The notes beneath the pieces are model-generated. The model was not told where the DNA came from, ran no database searches, and worked only from the letters and a program-made list of their open reading frames with translations. The translations under genes were made by a program, and so were the position numbers. From the NCBI GenBank assembly GCA_910577085.1, contig CAJTLE010000064.1:1-16237 (forward strand): 16,237 nucleotides of DNA, in the 5' to 3' direction. Positions within the stretch are counted from its first letter, which is position 1, and every line of letters begins with the position of its first letter. Below, piece by piece: positions 15,704-16,237 of this stretch. The DNA is from an uncultured Allobaculum sp. GTDB lineage: Bacteria > Bacillota_I > Bacilli_A > Erysipelotrichales > Erysipelotrichaceae.

Positions 15704-16084
15704 TTGCGATTGCCTGCAGCGCAGGATAGAAATCGCTTCTCATCTGGACTCCAATTCTCCTGGACTTCAGCAAGGACGATCAGAAAACGATTGAAAACGC
15801 TGATTCATGAATTCCATCAATTTTTGAATTTTCCGAATTGTCAGACTTTTATTCTTATCCCCAGATTCAAAAAGGGTATAAGAAAACATCTATGGAGATT
15901 TTCAATTTTTTTCCAATTTCAAACGGGAAAACAATCTAAAAATAACCATACCAGGTCCAAGTCATCTGACTTTTTCAGAAATTTTTGAATCTGTTTATCA
16001 AATCTGGTTCCAGTTCAGGGAAAGATTCCTGCTCTTAATTTGCGACTAAGAGTTGGAAAACAAGCTGCTGGTTTGAAAGCTTAA
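15704..16084 (+). other. Interrupted open frame, coding doubtful
   Basis: A frame opens at 15704, stops at TGA 15986-15988 and stays open for 31 further codons to TAA at 16082-16084, with a basic tail (LRLRVGKQAAGLKA). There is no ribosome binding site, and the first part is rich in Phe, Lys and Arg without recognisable motifs. I treat it as probably non-coding or very decayed. A terminator lies 80 nt downstream on the same strand. Confidence 0.2.
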
Positions 16085-16164
16085 TAATTATATTTGGGAT
16101 ACTTGAGGAAACTAGTGTTTCGTTTCATTGACTTTTGTATTTATTTTTTTGAATGATAACGTCT

Positions 16165-16195
16165 AAACCTGTGTCTTATCTGGATACAGGTTTTT
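16165..16195 (+). terminator. Rho-independent terminator, plus strand
   Basis: AAACCTGT (16165-16172) and ACAGGTTT (16186-16193) form an 8-bp stem with a 13-nt loop, and the T tract runs on to 16195. The plus orientation has the better T tract. No intact plus-strand gene precedes it in the window, which supports the view that the DNA to its left once carried one. On the minus strand it would end with only TTT. Confidence 0.65.
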
Positions 16196-16237
16196 GTCGT
16201 TTATATGGTACTAGCATTACCGAAAAATGGGCGCACT

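Noticed and set aside
16205..16237. An ATG with 11 open codons running off the right edge
   Set aside because: No ribosome binding site precedes it and the stretch is too short to judge.

Overview
The window looks like chromosomal accessory DNA from a low-to-moderate GC Gram-positive bacterium (Bacillota; a gut or oral Clostridia or Erysipelotrichia-type organism is my guess). Three things suggest this. Start codons are preceded by strong AGGAGG-type ribosome binding sites, the large proteins are cell-wall surface proteins with basic C-terminal tails, and there is a Bacillota-type LexA box. The genus cannot be fixed from the sequence.

Layout. Positions 1-595 (minus) hold the N-terminal part of an IS1634-type transposase that runs off the left edge. 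Positions 600-1620 are a scrap yard: short coding fragments, including a clear C-terminal remnant of an HD-domain phosphohydrolase (1284-1550, minus), and several hairpins. Positions 1728-14214 hold three very large minus-strand genes in the order of transcription 10732-14214, 7293-10145, 1728-6719. Positions 14215-16237 are AT-rich with no convincing intact gene. They hold a structured leader for the first surface gene, possible decayed ORFs and a plus-strand terminator at 16165-16195.

The three large genes encode secreted, surface-attached, adhesin-like proteins. The first has a von Willebrand A domain with an intact DxSxS metal site and a Spy0128-like isopeptide domain (1160 aa). The second has a choice-of-anchor A domain and a long Pro-Glu-Asn-Pro-Asp-Thr repeat stalk (950 aa). 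The third is a fibro-slime domain protein with SpaA-like and DUF11-like stalk domains (1663 aa). Each has its own ribosome binding site and its own Rho-independent terminator, so they appear to be separate transcription units rather than one operon. No sortase is present in the window, and the C-terminal anchors are atypical.

The strongest regulatory signal is a perfect 12-bp palindrome, GAACATATGTTC (6782-6793). It matches the Bacillota LexA (DinR) operator and sits immediately downstream of an extended -10 element in front of the fibro-slime gene, which suggests SOS control of a surface adhesin. The 5' leader of the vWA gene can form several hairpins and a pseudoknot-like pairing, and may be an uncharacterised regulatory RNA. 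No CRISPR array, tRNA, rRNA or phage module was seen.
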